Origin: Yersinia thracica
GTDB taxonomy: Bacteria; Pseudomonadota; Gammaproteobacteria; Enterobacterales; Enterobacteriaceae
DNA: 59,395 nucleotides
Reading direction: 5' to 3'
Assembly: GCF_902170565.1 (NCBI RefSeq)
Contig: NZ_CABHXX010000027.1
Location: 1 to 59,395, forward strand
Made by a program: the position numbers and the translations under genes. Below, piece by piece: positions 49,308-59,154 of the stretch (its first letter is position 1; every line of letters starts with the position of its first letter). Below the pieces are notes generated by a model. The model had not been told where the DNA came from. It was given only the letters and a program-made list of their open reading frames with translations, and did not search any database.

Positions 49308-50849
49308 GTGGCACAAAAACCGCTTGAAGGTGCCCAACTTGCCTGGATGACGGTCGCGCTATCATTAGCGACTTTCATGCAGGTGCTGGACTCCACTATT
49401 GCTAACGTGGCTATTCCGACTATTGCCGGGGATCTTGGCTCGTCCAACTCCCAAGGCACATGGGTTATCACCTCATTCGGTGTGGCAAATGCAATTTCCA
49501 TCCCTATCACTGGTTGGTTGGCAAAACGCATCGGTGAAGTCAGATTGTTCCTGTGGTCGACGGGGTTATTCGCACTGGCCTCATGGCTGTGCGGCGTGTC
49601 AAATAGCTTGGGGATGCTTATCTTCTTCCGGGTTATTCAAGGGCTGGTCGCTGGCCCATTGATCCCGTTGTCACAAAGCTTGCTACTGAATAACTACCCG
49701 CCCGCGAAGCGAAGTATGGCCCTGGCATTGTGGTCGATGACGATTGTTGTCGCCCCAATCTTTGGGCCGATCCTTGGCGGTTATATCAGTGATAACTATC
49801 ACTGGGGCTGGATTTTCTTTATCAACATTCCTATCGGGGTGGTGGTCATTTTAGTCGCGGGCAGCACCTTGAAAGGGCGAGAGACCAAAACCGAAATCAA
49901 ACCTATTGATACCGTGGGGTTGGTATTATTGGTGGTGGGTATTGGTGCCTTACAAATCATGCTTGACCAAGGTAAGGAGCTGGACTGGTTTAACTCGACC
50001 GAGATAATCGTCCTGACGGTTATTGCCGTGATTGCCATTATCTTCCTGATAGTGTGGGAGCTAACTGACGACCATCCGGTGATCGATTTGTCATTATTCA
50101 AATCGAGAAACTTTACCATTGGTTGTTTGTGTATCAGCCTGGCCTATATGTTGTACTTCGGTGCGATTGTCTTGCTGCCGCAGCTATTACAGGAGGTGTA
50201 TGGCTATACCGCCACCTGGGCCGGCTTAGCATCAGCACCGGTAGGTATCTTGCCGGTGCTGCTGTCGCCAATCATTGGGCGCTTCTCACATCGAATTGAT
50301 ATGCGCCAGTTAGTCACATTCAGCTTCATTATGTATGCGGTTTGTTTCTACTGGCGAGCATATACATTCGAACCGGGAATGGACTTCGGTGCCTCGGCAT
50401 GGCCGCAGTTTGTGCAAGGTTTTGCTATTGCCTGCTTCTTTATGCCACTGACGGCGATTACTTTGTCCGGCTTACCGCCAGAGCGTATGGCGGCGGCATC
50501 CAGTTTGTCTAACTTCCTGCGAACACTGGCGGGGTCGATTGGTACTTCAATCACCACCACGTTGTGGACGCAAAGAGAATCGATGCACCATTCGCAGCTG
50601 ACGGAATTTGTTAACCCGTTTAACCCGAATGCCACGCAAATGTATCAGGATCTCGAGAAACTGGGCATGAATCAGCAGCAAGCATCGGCTTATCTGGCAC
50701 GGGAAATTACCAATCAAGGGCTGATTATCTCGGCTAATGAGATTTTCTGGCTCTCGGCGGGCGTGTTCCTACTGCTACTGGCACTGGTGTGGTTTGCTAA
50801 ACCGCCATTTACCTCCGGCGGCGGAGGCGGTGGCGGTGGCACGCACTAG
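49308..50849 (+). CDS. emrB: Multidrug efflux MFS transporter EmrB (DHA2 family)
   Basis: EmrB is a 14-helix proton-driven drug exporter for hydrophobic compounds and uncouplers. The 513-residue product has the DHA2 signatures LDSTIANVAIPTIAGDLG and GPILGGYISDNYHWGWIFF. It starts at GTG with GGGGG upstream and ends in an octaglycine tail, GGGGGGGGTH, a longer version of the E. coli end. Confidence 0.96.
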   Translation: MAQKPLEGAQLAWMTVALSLATFMQVLDSTIANVAIPTIAGDLGSSNSQGTWVITSFGVANAISIPITGWLAKRIGEVRLFLWSTGLFALASWLCGVSNSLGMLIFFRVIQGLVAGPLIPLSQSLLLNNYPPAKRSMALALWSMTIVVAPIFGPILGGYISDNYHWGWIFFINIPIGVVVILVAGSTLKGRETKTEIKPIDTVGLVLLVVGIGALQIMLDQGKELDWFNSTEIIVLTVIAVIAIIFLIVWELTDDHPVIDLSLFKSRNFTIGCLCISLAYMLYFGAIVLLPQLLQEVYGYTATWAGLASAPVGILPVLLSPIIGRFSHRIDMRQLVTFSFIMYAVCFYWRAYTFEPGMDFGASAWPQFVQGFAIACFFMPLTAITLSGLPPERMAAASSLSNFLRTLAGSIGTSITTTLWTQRESMHHSQLTEFVNPFNPNATQMYQDLEKLGMNQQQASAYLAREITNQGLIISANEIFWLSAGVFLLLLALVWFAKPPFTSGGGGGGGGTH

Positions 50850-50871
50850 CAGCAAAAACTGACTCATAAAA

Positions 50872-50902
50872 AAAGGGCGCTGACTTATCATCAGCGTCCT
50901 TT
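50872..50902. terminator. Bidirectional terminator between emrB and yfiF
   Basis: Stem AAAGGGCGCTGA / TCAGCGTCCTTT with a 7-nt loop. The minus strand is followed by TTTTATGAG (with the A/T stem arm), so it is stronger for the leftward gene. Confidence 0.75.
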
Positions 50903-51057
50903 GAGGTTATTGACAAAGCTATTTTATAGTTCGGAGATTAGCAGGGCGACTGCACCGATGGGCGCTCCGGCGGCTTACGCCGTTACGACCCATTCGGCAC
51001 ATTTCCCCGCTTATCAACTTGTTACTTTATGTTTTAGCTATTGCAACGACGAATGAA

Positions 51058-52149
51058 TTAAGCGTGATTTTGACGCCACCATTCTGCCAGCAAAATCCCG
51101 GTCGCCACTGACACATTCAAACTTTCAACTTTGCCAGTACCGCCAATAGAGACACTCACATCGCCCTGCTGCCAAGCGCTGTCAGTCAGGCCATCACTCT
51201 CTTGCCCTAAGACCAACACCATTTTGGCTGGTAGCTCAGCTTTCGCCAGACTGACACCTTTATGGCTTGAGGTGGTCACTATGGTGTAACCCGCTTTACG
51301 GAAAGTATCCAACACAGAAAGGAAATCATCTGCATTGATTGCTTTGATATGCTCCGCACCGCCTTCAGCTGTACGAACAGCGGCACCAGACTCCAACACT
51401 GCGGGGTCTTGCAGCAACACGCCATTGATACCAAAATGTGCACAGGTCCGCATAATGCCGCCCAGATTATGTGGGTTACCCACATCTTCCAGTGCCAACA
51501 CGCAATCTTTCGCCTGAGTCTGTTGTTGCAGATAAGTTTCTGCATCCAAACCCTGACGTTTTTTAATCAGGAAGCACACGCCACCATGGTGTTCAGTGCC
51601 AGAGGCTTTCGCCAGCTCATCTTCTTCAACCACATGGTAAGCCTTGCGGTTAGCCGCCATCCATTTCAACGCTTCACGGAAACGTGGGGTAACTGACTGC
51701 ACAAACCAGGCGCGCACAATAGCATCAGGGCGGCTTTCAAACAGCGCTTTACAAGCATTTTCGCCATAAACTCGTGTTTCTTCAGCCCGCTGACGGCGCA
51801 ATTGCGCTGGGTCTACATGGCTTTTACCGCTGATACCGCCGTGATCAAACTCGGGTTCTTCAGAGGGGGCGCGAGACACAGTTTTCCACGGTGAATCGTA
51901 AGGGCCACTGCTGTCAGAACGCGCCGGACGGCTAGGACTCGTGCGTTCATTACGGCCTGAATCATTACGACGTGAGTCATTATTACGCGATGAGCTGCCG
52001 CGACCGGCACTATCACCCGGGCGGCCTTTGCCTGCCGGACGCGGGTTTTTACCACGGTTGTTGTTACTACGGTCGTCGCTGCTGTTTTCGTCACTGCGGA
52101 CGTACATCACTTTAACTTTGCCGTTTTTGCCACTAAATGAATCGTTCAT
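51058..52149 (-). CDS. yfiF: YfiF, SpoU-family (SPOUT) RNA 2'-O-methyltransferase homologue
   Basis: The C-terminal half is a TrmH-like SPOUT methyltransferase with motifs [30 protein letters not shown] and [15 protein letters not shown], the knot that binds SAM; a substrate-binding domain precedes it ([20 protein letters not shown]). The N-terminal ~115 residues are low-complexity, rich in Arg, Ser, Asn and Asp, a likely disordered RNA-binding tail. ATG 52149 has GGAG 6 nt upstream. The RNA target is uncertain. Confidence 0.9.
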   Translation of the reverse strand: MNDSFSGKNGKVKVMYVRSDENSSDDRSNNNRGKNPRPAGKGRPGDSAGRGSSSRNNDSRRNDSGRNERTSPSRPARSDSSGPYDSPWKTVSRAPSEEPEFDHGGISGKSHVDPAQLRRQRAEETRVYGENACKALFESRPDAIVRAWFVQSVTPRFREALKWMAANRKAYHVVEEDELAKASGTEHHGGVCFLIKKRQGLDAETYLQQQTQAKDCVLALEDVGNPHNLGGIMRTCAHFGINGVLLQDPAVLESGAAVRTAEGGAEHIKAINADDFLSVLDTFRKAGYTIVTTSSHKGVSLAKAELPAKMVLVLGQESDGLTDSAWQQGDVSVSIGGTGKVESLNVSVATGILLAEWWRQNHA

Positions 52150-52369
52150 TGTCTTCTCCACCAACGCGCAGGGCGCGAAGATTACCTGATGTCTGCTCGG
52201 TTAGCCATAAGCAAGCGCTAAAAGCTAGCAACTATCGTATTCATCGAATAAACCATTTTGGCACTGACTTCATTTATATCCATAATAGATAACAACAACG
52301 AAACAATTCAGGTCACATTGACTGTATGGTTTCCCTTAATCTACTCAGATACTCAATAAAGGCTAATTT

Positions 52370-52810
52370 ATGAATACGGTATGTACAGCTTGTATGGCGA
52401 CCAATCGCCTACCGGAAGCACGTATTGATGACGGCGCTAAATGTGGGCGCTGCGGCCACTCTTTATTTGATGGCGAAGTCATTAACGCCACCGCCGAAAC
52501 ACTGGATAAACTGCTGCAAGATGACTTGCCGGTGATTATAGACTTCTGGGCACCATGGTGTGGGCCTTGCCGCAGCTTCGCGCCCATTTTTGAAGATGTT
52601 GCCGCAGAGCGTGCCGGAAAAGTTCGCTTCGTTAAAGTCAATACTGAAGCAGAACCCGCACTCAGCACGCGTTTCCGTATCCGCAGCATTCCCACCATTA
52701 TGCTGTATCGGAACGGCAAAATGGTCGACATGCTTAGCGGCGCACTGCCAAAAGCACCTTTTGATAATTGGTTAAATGAGCAATTATCAGGGGAATCCGC
52801 CGCCCGCTAA
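52370..52810 (+). CDS. trxC: Thioredoxin 2 (zinc-containing)
   Basis: TrxC is a cytoplasmic disulfide reductase. The 146-residue product has the N-terminal zinc domain with two CxxC pairs (VCTACM and KCGRCGH) and a thioredoxin fold with the active site [12 protein letters not shown] and cis-proline [10 protein letters not shown]. It is divergent from yfiF and has a strong terminator. Confidence 0.97.
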   Translation: MNTVCTACMATNRLPEARIDDGAKCGRCGHSLFDGEVINATAETLDKLLQDDLPVIIDFWAPWCGPCRSFAPIFEDVAAERAGKVRFVKVNTEAEPALSTRFRIRSIPTIMLYRNGKMVDMLSGALPKAPFDNWLNEQLSGESAAR

Positions 52811-52880
52811 GCTAGTTTAACTCATTTATCCCCCTTCGGGGCCACTCAAGTGCCCGATAAAGTTTGGTTATAATCCAAAA

Positions 52881-52918
52881 CAGCACCCTGACAGTTTTCT
52901 GTTGGGGTGTTGTTTTTT
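52881..52918 (+). terminator. Rho-independent terminator of trxC
   Basis: A 14-bp stem with three G-U pairs (CAGCACCCTGACAG / CTGTTGGGGTGTTG), loop TTTT, followed by TTTTTT at 52913-52918. Confidence 0.88.
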
Positions 52919-52981
52919 CTTTTATGGTATGACTGGGCACCTGGGTTGATTAGAATAGCGCTATTTCTTCAGGAGTCCGTC

Positions 52982-53731
52982 GTGACTGGATCATCCACCA
53001 CCGAACATGTTTTACCAACAGTCATAACGACGGAAAATGCAGTACTGCGTTTGCGTCAGCAGCGGTTATCCGCATCCACTCGCCTTTATCGCGCCCGTGG
53101 TTGCCGTGCCATTCGCTGCCAAGGCTGCCTGTTAACTGAGCGATTTTGCTTGTGTGACACCATCAAACAACAACCGGCCAACAGCCGATTTTGCCTGATT
53201 ATGTTTGATACTGAACCCCTTAAGCCCAGTAATACTGGCCGCTTAATTGCTGATATTCTGCCAAACACTCAAGCTTTTCTCTGGGCGCGGACAGAAGTTT
53301 CTCCTGAGCTGTTAGCCGCGATACGCGACCCTCTGCGCCAACCTTATGTGGTCTTCCCGGAAAAATATGCCGACCCCGAGCGGCAAGTCTTCAATCAATT
53401 ACCTGTCAGCGATAAACCACCGTTATTTATTCTGCTGGACGGTACCTGGACTGAAGCTAAAAAAATGTTTCGTAGAAGCCCGTATCTTACCGGACTACCG
53501 CTATTGTCGCTGAATGTCAGCAATACCTCGGATTATATGTTGCGAGAAGCAGCACGCCCGGAACAACATTGCACCGTCGAAGTTGCCGCAGCCCTACTCC
53601 AGCAAGCTGGTGATATTCAAGCAGCGGATGGATTAACAGCCCATTTTCATTATTTCCGCCAACAATATTTAGCAGGAAAACCTCACCATCCAGTGGGTCG
53701 AGTCACAGCAAATACCGAAAAAATCGCATAA
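52982..53731 (+). CDS. tapT: tRNA-uridine aminocarboxypropyltransferase TapT (DTW domain)
   Basis: TapT (YfiP) makes acp3U47 in tRNA from SAM. The 249-residue product has the DTW-domain cysteines in CRAIRCQGCLLTERFCLCD, the motifs DTEPLKPSNTGRLI and LLDGTWTEAKKMFRRSPYL. I chose GTG 52982 (AGGAG 6 nt upstream). The frame is open to an upstream ATG at 52907 inside the trxC terminator region, which is unlikely to be used. E. coli YfiP is 232 aa. Confidence 0.92.
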   Translation: MTGSSTTEHVLPTVITTENAVLRLRQQRLSASTRLYRARGCRAIRCQGCLLTERFCLCDTIKQQPANSRFCLIMFDTEPLKPSNTGRLIADILPNTQAFLWARTEVSPELLAAIRDPLRQPYVVFPEKYADPERQVFNQLPVSDKPPLFILLDGTWTEAKKMFRRSPYLTGLPLLSLNVSNTSDYMLREAARPEQHCTVEVAAALLQQAGDIQAADGLTAHFHYFRQQYLAGKPHHPVGRVTANTEKIA

Positions 53732-53769
53732 AATCAATAAAGCTGTCGTTGACTTACCCCATGTTTTTG

Positions 53770-53979
53770 ACTTACCCCAATAAATTTAAGGGGGGGCAGG
53801 AAAGCGGCAATTGAGAAAATCCCGATGAGTTGACACCAGTCAATGATTCGGGTGACAAATCTGCTGGGAGCAAATTTGAACGCTGTTTGCGGCAATCTCG
53901 TAGAGCCGAGGCCCATGAATGGGCTGAGTAACCGGAAGCAATCAACATACCTGCAACTTGAAAGATGACGGGGATTATA
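53770..53979. repeat. ERIC element, long form, abutting patZ
   Basis: Ends TTACCCCAATAAATTTAAG / CTTGAAAGATGACGGGGATT are the terminal inverted repeats; inside are CCCGATGAGTTGACACCAGT and a segment (about 53856-53931) homologous to the insertion in the ERIC at 11235-11436. The right tip (GACGGGGATTAT) directly precedes the patZ ATG. Confidence 0.88.
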
Positions 53980-56621
53980 TGAGCCAACGTGGATTAGAAG
54001 CCCTACTACGCCCCAAGTCTATTGCGGTCATTGGCGCATCTGAAAAACCGGAGCGCGCAGGTTTTCTAATGATGCGCAATTTGCTCGATGGCGGCTTTAA
54101 TGGCCCGATTCTACCTGTTACTCCTACTCATAAAGCCGTTTGTGGGGTGTTGGCTTATGCAAACATCGCCAGCCTACCCATTACCCCCGACCTGGCCATC
54201 TTGTGCACCCATGACCGCCGTAACCTGTCACTGCTGGAAGACTTAGGGACTCGTGGCTGTAAGGCGGTGATTATCCTGTCGGCAGCAACTGAACAATTCC
54301 CTGAACTGAAAGCTTGTGCGCAGCGCCACCATATGCGCCTACTTGGCCCAAACAGCCTGGGTTTACTGGCTCCGTGGCAAGGGTTAAATGCCAGCTTCTC
54401 GCCAGTGCCTATCAAAAAAGGGCGGCTGGCGTTTATCTCCCAGTCAGCAGCTGTCGCCAACACCATTTTGGACTGGGCGCAGCAACGCGAAGTGGGATTC
54501 TCTTACTTCATTGCTCTCGGTGATAGCCTGGATATTGATGTCGATGACTTGCTCGACTTCCTTGCCAGAGACGGGAAAACCAGCGCTATCATGTTGTATA
54601 TCGAGCATATCAGTGATGCGCGTCGCTTCTTATCCGCCTCCCGCAGTGCCTCGCGCAATAAACCCATTCTGGTGGTCAAAAGTGGCCGCAGCCAACGAGC
54701 TCAACAATTACTCAATGGCCAGCAAGGGTTAGATGCCGCCTATGATGCAGCCATTCAGCGCGCGGGTCTGTTGCGGGTTCAAGATACTCACGAGCTATTT
54801 TCGGCAGTCGAAACACTAAGCCATATGCACCCATTGCGCGGAGAGCGGTTACTGATTGTCAGCAATGGTGCAGCCCCGGCGGCAATGGCCTTGGATGAGT
54901 TGATTAGCCGTAATGGCAAGCTGGCAACACTGTCTGATACCACGCAATCCGCCCTGAGCGCGGCACTACCGCCTTTTGTTTCCTTACGAAACCCGATTGA
55001 CCTGCGGGATGATGCCAGCGCTGAGCGCTATTTAGCAGCGCTTAAACCCTTATTGGACAGCACCGATTACGACGCGCTGTTGCTTATCCATTCACCGAGC
55101 GCAGCGGCACCGGGCAGTAAAACCGCTGAGTTATTAATATCCGCTATCCGCCAGCACCCGCGCGGCAAGCGCATTACTTTGCTAACTAACTGGTGCGGTG
55201 AATATTCATCACAAGATGCCCGCCGTTTATTCACCGAGGCCGGTATCCCGACTTATCGCACGCCAGAAGGCGCGATAACCGCCTTTATGCACATGGTTGA
55301 ATATCGCCGCAACCAAAAGCAGTTAAAAGAAACGCCGGCCTTGCCTGTCGGCCTCACTGCCAATACCGCCCATGTCCACCAGTTAATTCGCCAGGCCCTG
55401 GCAGAAGGTACGACCCAACTTGATACCCATGAAGTGCAGCCGATCCTTGAAGCCTATGGCCTCAGCATGTTGCCAACCTGGATTGCCAGTGACAGTGTTG
55501 AAGCAGTACACATTGCTGAGCGGTTGGGTTATCCGGTTGCCATCAAATTGCGCTCGCCAGATATTGCGCATAAATCCGAAGTTCAGGGGGTCATGTTATA
55601 CCTGCGTACTGCAATGGAAGTGCAACGGGCAGCGGACGATATTCTTGATCGCGTGAAACGCACTTATCCCCAAGCCCGTATTGACGGTTTATTGGTGCAA
55701 AGTATGGCAAACCGCGCCGGAGCGCAGGAGCTACGGATTGCTGTGGAACAAGATGCCATCTTTGGCCCACTCATTATGCTAGGGGAAGGCGGTATTGAAT
55801 GGCACCATGAAACCCAGGCCGCAGTTGCATTACCACCACTCAATATGGCGTTAGCCCGCTATCTGATAATCCAGGCGGTCAAAGGTGGAAAAATCCGCAG
55901 CCGCGGCTCACTGCAACCTCTCGACATCCCTGGTCTGAGCCGTTTGCTAGTACAAGTTTCCAACCTGATTCTTGATTGCCCTGAAATCTCGCGTTTAGAT
56001 ATTCACCCTGTGCTTGCTTCTGGCAGTGAGTTCACGCTGCTGGATGTATCAATGCAGTTGGCCCCCGTCACTGGCGACCCACAAGCGCGGCTGGCTATCC
56101 GCCCTTACCCGCACGAATTGGAACAAACCGTGATACTAAAAGACGGCTCTCATTGCTTATTCCGCCCTATCTTGCCAGAGGATGAGCCGCTGCTAAAACT
56201 GTTTATTGATCAAGTCACTAAAGAAGATCTCTACTATCGCTACTTCAGTGAAATCAACGAATTCAGTCACGACGATTTGGCGAACATGACGCAGATTGAC
56301 TATGATCGGGAAATGGCCTTTGTGGCAGTCCGTCAAAATACAACTGGCCCGGAAATTATTGGTGTCACGCGCGCGCTATCTGACCCTGACAATATTGATG
56401 CAGAGTTCGCCGTCTTGGTGCGCTCAGATTTAAAAGGGCTGGGGCTGGGGCGGGAGTTGCTCGAGAAAATGATCCAGTACACCCGCAGCCACGGGTTAAC
56501 TCGGCTAACAGCGGTCACCATGCCCAATAACCGAGGCATGATTGGGTTGGCGAAAAAACTGGGTTTTAGTATTGATGTACAAATGGAAGATGGCATCGTT
56601 AATCTGGAGCTGACACTTTGA
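53979..56621 (+). CDS. patZ: Protein lysine acetyltransferase PatZ (YfiQ/Pka)
   Basis: PatZ acetylates lysines, including that of acetyl-CoA synthetase, silencing it. The 880-residue product has an N-terminal CoA-binding/NDP-forming acyl-CoA-synthetase-like domain (PKSIAVIGASEKPERAG; the histidine region), an ATP-grasp part (GYPVAIKLRSPDIAHKSEVQ) and a C-terminal GNAT domain with SDLKGLGLGRELLEKM. The start MSQRGLEALL is identical to E. coli. The only Shine-Dalgarno-like sequence (GGGGA, 5 nt before ATG) belongs to the ERIC tip. Confidence 0.96.
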   Translation: MSQRGLEALLRPKSIAVIGASEKPERAGFLMMRNLLDGGFNGPILPVTPTHKAVCGVLAYANIASLPITPDLAILCTHDRRNLSLLEDLGTRGCKAVIILSAATEQFPELKACAQRHHMRLLGPNSLGLLAPWQGLNASFSPVPIKKGRLAFISQSAAVANTILDWAQQREVGFSYFIALGDSLDIDVDDLLDFLARDGKTSAIMLYIEHISDARRFLSASRSASRNKPILVVKSGRSQRAQQLLNGQQGLDAAYDAAIQRAGLLRVQDTHELFSAVETLSHMHPLRGERLLIVSNGAAPAAMALDELISRNGKLATLSDTTQSALSAALPPFVSLRNPIDLRDDASAERYLAALKPLLDSTDYDALLLIHSPSAAAPGSKTAELLISAIRQHPRGKRITLLTNWCGEYSSQDARRLFTEAGIPTYRTPEGAITAFMHMVEYRRNQKQLKETPALPVGLTANTAHVHQLIRQALAEGTTQLDTHEVQPILEAYGLSMLPTWIASDSVEAVHIAERLGYPVAIKLRSPDIAHKSEVQGVMLYLRTAMEVQRAADDILDRVKRTYPQARIDGLLVQSMANRAGAQELRIAVEQDAIFGPLIMLGEGGIEWHHETQAAVALPPLNMALARYLIIQAVKGGKIRSRGSLQPLDIPGLSRLLVQVSNLILDCPEISRLDIHPVLASGSEFTLLDVSMQLAPVTGDPQARLAIRPYPHELEQTVILKDGSHCLFRPILPEDEPLLKLFIDQVTKEDLYYRYFSEINEFSHDDLANMTQIDYDREMAFVAVRQNTTGPEIIGVTRALSDPDNIDAEFAVLVRSDLKGLGLGRELLEKMIQYTRSHGLTRLTAVTMPNNRGMIGLAKKLGFSIDVQMEDGIVNLELTL

Positions 56622-56799
56622 TTTCAATCACCTGAATCGCTGTGATATAGGCCACATAGATAAGTGATTCAGTCTACGGTTGGCAAAACTTGCGCACAAT
56701 CCGGAAAAGTAGTGGTATTATCGCCCGACTCTATGGATTAGTGTTTTTTTTGGATATGGCGGTTCTGCCATCAAATAACAAGAGAAGAAGCGCACTGTG

Positions 56800-58155
56800 A
56801 TGTTGTCAAAATTCAAACGTAGCAAACATCAACAACACCTTGCACAACTGCCCAAACTCCCCCAGTCAGTTGATGATGTCCAAACGCTTTATTGCCCCAA
56901 GGTTTTCCGCTCTACTCTGCTGGAATTAATAGGCCAGGCGACCAAACGTATCTATCTGGTGGCGCTTTACCTTGAGCAGGATGATGCAGGCCATGATGTG
57001 ATGAGCGCGCTCTATCAGGCCAAACAGCGGCATACTGAGCTGGAAATTTGTGTATTAGTAGATTGGCATCGCGCCCAACGTGGCCGCATCGGGGCCGCCG
57101 CTGTTAATACTAATGCAGATTGGTATTGTGAGATGGCAAACAAGCATCCGGATATCTGTGTTCCGGTTTATGGTGTCCCGGTGAATACCCGTGAAGCCCT
57201 TGGTGTATTGCATCTGAAAGGTTTTATCATTGATGACACCGTGATTTACAGTGGTGCCAGCATCAATGATGTCTATCTCTATCAAAACGACAAATATCGT
57301 TATGACCGTTATCAATTAATCACAAATCAATCATTAGCCGATATTATGGTTGATTATGTGAAGCAACGAGTTCTGAGTGCAGGTGCCGTTCAGCGCCTCG
57401 ATCGCATTGATCGCCCCACCAATCCTGAGATCAAAAATGAAACTCGGCAGTTTCGATCATCACTGCGAGATATCGGTTATCAATTTCCAGCACAAGCTGG
57501 CAATGATGAATTAGCGGTCACTCCGTTAGTTGGGCTAGGTAAAAAAAGTCAACTCAACAAAACTATTCATCATTTAATGGCTTCCGCTGATGAACGCCTC
57601 ACTATTTGTACGCCCTATTTTAACCTGCCCGCATTGTTAGTTCGCAATATCATTTATCTACTGCGCGAAGGTAAACAGGTTGAGATTATTGTTGGCGACA
57701 AAACAGCGAACGACTTTTATATCCCCGAAGATCAGCCGTTTAAAATCATTGGTGCTTTACCATACTTATATGAAATCAACTTGCGCCGCTTCCTTAGCCG
57801 CTTACAGCGCTTTGTGGATAATGGTCAACTGATTGTTCGTTTATGGAAAGATGGCGACAATACCTATCATCTGAAAGGGATGTGGGTAGATAATAACTGG
57901 CAGTTGATCACGGGTAACAATCTGAATCCACGTGCATGGCGTCTGGATCTGGAAAATGCCATTTTGATCCACGATCCTAAACATGAGATGCATGAGCAGC
58001 GTGCAAAAGAGCTGGAATGCATTCGAACTCATACTAAAGTTGTTTCACACTACCTTGAACTTGAGAATATTCAGCAGTATCCGGTCAAGGTGCGTAAACT
58101 GATCCGCCGCTTACGCAGAATTCGTATCGACCGGCTCATTAGTCGTATTCTATAA
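56800..58155 (+). CDS. pssA: CDP-diacylglycerol--serine O-phosphatidyltransferase
   Basis: PssA makes phosphatidylserine, precursor of phosphatidylethanolamine; it is a peripheral phospholipase-D-superfamily enzyme. The 451 residues equal E. coli. The two HKD motifs are VLHLKGFIIDDTV and YHLKGMWVDNNW. The basic C-terminus (RKLIRRLRRIRIDRLISRIL) suits binding to acidic membrane. I chose ATG 56800; a GTG precedes it directly. Terminator at 58166-58191. Confidence 0.97.
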   Translation: MLSKFKRSKHQQHLAQLPKLPQSVDDVQTLYCPKVFRSTLLELIGQATKRIYLVALYLEQDDAGHDVMSALYQAKQRHTELEICVLVDWHRAQRGRIGAAAVNTNADWYCEMANKHPDICVPVYGVPVNTREALGVLHLKGFIIDDTVIYSGASINDVYLYQNDKYRYDRYQLITNQSLADIMVDYVKQRVLSAGAVQRLDRIDRPTNPEIKNETRQFRSSLRDIGYQFPAQAGNDELAVTPLVGLGKKSQLNKTIHHLMASADERLTICTPYFNLPALLVRNIIYLLREGKQVEIIVGDKTANDFYIPEDQPFKIIGALPYLYEINLRRFLSRLQRFVDNGQLIVRLWKDGDNTYHLKGMWVDNNWQLITGNNLNPRAWRLDLENAILIHDPKHEMHEQRAKELECIRTHTKVVSHYLELENIQQYPVKVRKLIRRLRRIRIDRLISRIL

Positions 58156-58165
58156 AATTAAAACA

Positions 58166-58191
58166 AAAACCCGGTTCTATTGCCGGGTTTT
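58166..58191 (+). terminator. Rho-independent terminator of pssA
   Basis: Stem AAAACCCGG / CCGGGTTTT with loop TTCTATTG, 10 bp past the pssA stop. Confidence 0.88.
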
Positions 58192-58217
58192 CTGTCTCCA
58201 GCCAGGGGAGGAACGGC

Positions 58218-58559
58218 ATGTGGTGCCCACCTTATCTTCGCCCTTTAATTATTGCCCCACTACTTTTCACCAGCTCTGCATGTACCCATATGGCCAACGA
58301 TAGCTGGACGGGAAAAGATAAAGCCCAACATTTTTTTGTCTCTGCTGCGCTAGCTGCTGCGGGTACAGCTTATGGTGAACATCAGAATTGGTCGGATGCC
58401 AAAAGCCGCAATTTCGGTTTACTATTTTCGATAAATATCGGCGCAGTCAAAGAGCTATATGATAGCCGTCAAGCTGGCACGGGCTGGAGTTGGAAAGATT
58501 TTGCCTGGAATGTCGCTGGCGCAGTCACTGGCTATAGTCTCTATCAAGCCGTTAACTAA
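58218..58559 (+). CDS. yfiM: YfiM-family lipoprotein (DUF2279)
   Basis: A 113-residue predicted lipoprotein: hydrophobic signal ending FTSSAC (Cys22), then the conserved KDKAQHFFVSAALAAAGTAY and WSWKDFAWNVAGAVTGY. Function unknown. GGAGG lies 6 nt upstream of the ATG. In E. coli kgtP follows; here it is absent and an IS fragment and rrn end follow. Confidence 0.9.
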   Translation: MWCPPYLRPLIIAPLLFTSSACTHMANDSWTGKDKAQHFFVSAALAAAGTAYGEHQNWSDAKSRNFGLLFSINIGAVKELYDSRQAGTGWSWKDFAWNVAGAVTGYSLYQAVN

Positions 58560-58912
58560 GATTACCTATAGAACTATTGGCGCTAGCCTAACCGACCAAT
58601 ATACTCATATTGTATTTTGTTTTAAGTGGATGCATAAAAATCTATGGTCACCCCCGTTTTTGCAACACCGATTTTGATTTATGATGGGCTTGCTTAAATC
58701 TATTCGGTGTCTGGTGGGAGCCAGCTTCCGCGCCATGATGAGTTCCGCGCCTGATGAACCTTAAAAAACCCGTCGGCTTCAAAGAGCCATTTTTTGTGTC
58801 AGGTTTATCATCAGGCCGCTGTGCCGTTCATGTCATCAATAATCAGTCGTCGCAAAACCAGAAAGTCACTTGGTAACTCATTGAGCTGACAGTAAATTTA
58901 CTGTTGGCTCTT
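58560..58912. other. Intergenic region after yfiM
   Basis: No convincing gene. A 27-codon frame at 58681-58764 has no recognisable match. A hairpin at 58884-58911 is centred on the perfect palindrome ACAGTAAATTTACTGT (58889-58904) and is followed by TTTTATTT. Confidence 0.45.
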
Positions 58913-59065
58913 TTATTTACTGAAGACGGTTCCTTGTATGGTTACTGCCCAGGCTATCGTTCCGACCCCGGGAATATAAAGCAGGCGCTGCGCTGTTTCA
59001 TCATTGGCCATGTGGTTTTTTAACTCTTTTTCGACTGCCTCTATCTGCTCGCAGAGATAACCATC
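58913..59065 (-). pseudogene. IS110-family transposase fragment
   Basis: The minus-strand frame from 59065 reads 50 residues to a stop: EQIEAVEKELKNHMANDETA, then QRLLYIPGVGTIAWAVT. This is the start of the IS110/IS116/IS902 C-terminal (Transposase_20) domain, with its IPGVG helix-hairpin. There is no start codon in frame, no DEDD domain and an early stop after VFSK, so it is a remnant. Confidence 0.65.
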
Positions 59066-59071
59066 TCATTA

Positions 59072-59106
59072 AGCCCTCTGCACAGCAGAAGGCTTTTCTC
59101 TTTTTC
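59072..59106 (+). terminator. Terminator-like hairpin
   Basis: Stem AGCCCTCTGC / GCAGAAGGCT (one internal C-A mismatch, loop ACA) followed by TTTCTCTTTTTCTTTT on the plus strand. No gene directly upstream on that strand needs it; it may be an IS or rrn flank remnant. Confidence 0.55.
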
Positions 59107-59119
59107 TTTTCCACATAGC

Positions 59120-59144
59120 AAAAAACCCACGCTTTGGGCATGGG
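59120..59144 (-). terminator. Second rrn terminator
   Basis: On the minus strand CCCATGC / GCGTGGG (one G-U pair, loop CCAAA) is followed by TTTTTT. It follows the vestigial 5S end. Confidence 0.7.
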
Positions 59145-59154
59145 GTCTCGGCTT

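Noticed and set aside
50955-50997. Nested GC-rich inverted repeat downstream of emrB (CCGATGGG / CCCATTCGG with CGGCG / CGCCG inside)
   Set aside because: No T tract and no second copy seen in the window, so I cannot call it a terminator or a repeat family.
52907-52981. N-terminal extension of TapT from ATG 52907
   Set aside because: The extension lies in the trxC terminator T tract and promoter region; GTG 52982 has a proper AGGAG and fits the family length better.
53734-53987. Small minus-strand genes near patZ
   Set aside because: They fall within the long ERIC and have no independent support.
58681-58764. 27-codon plus-strand frame after yfiM
   Set aside because: No ribosome-binding site or recognisable similarity; too short to support.
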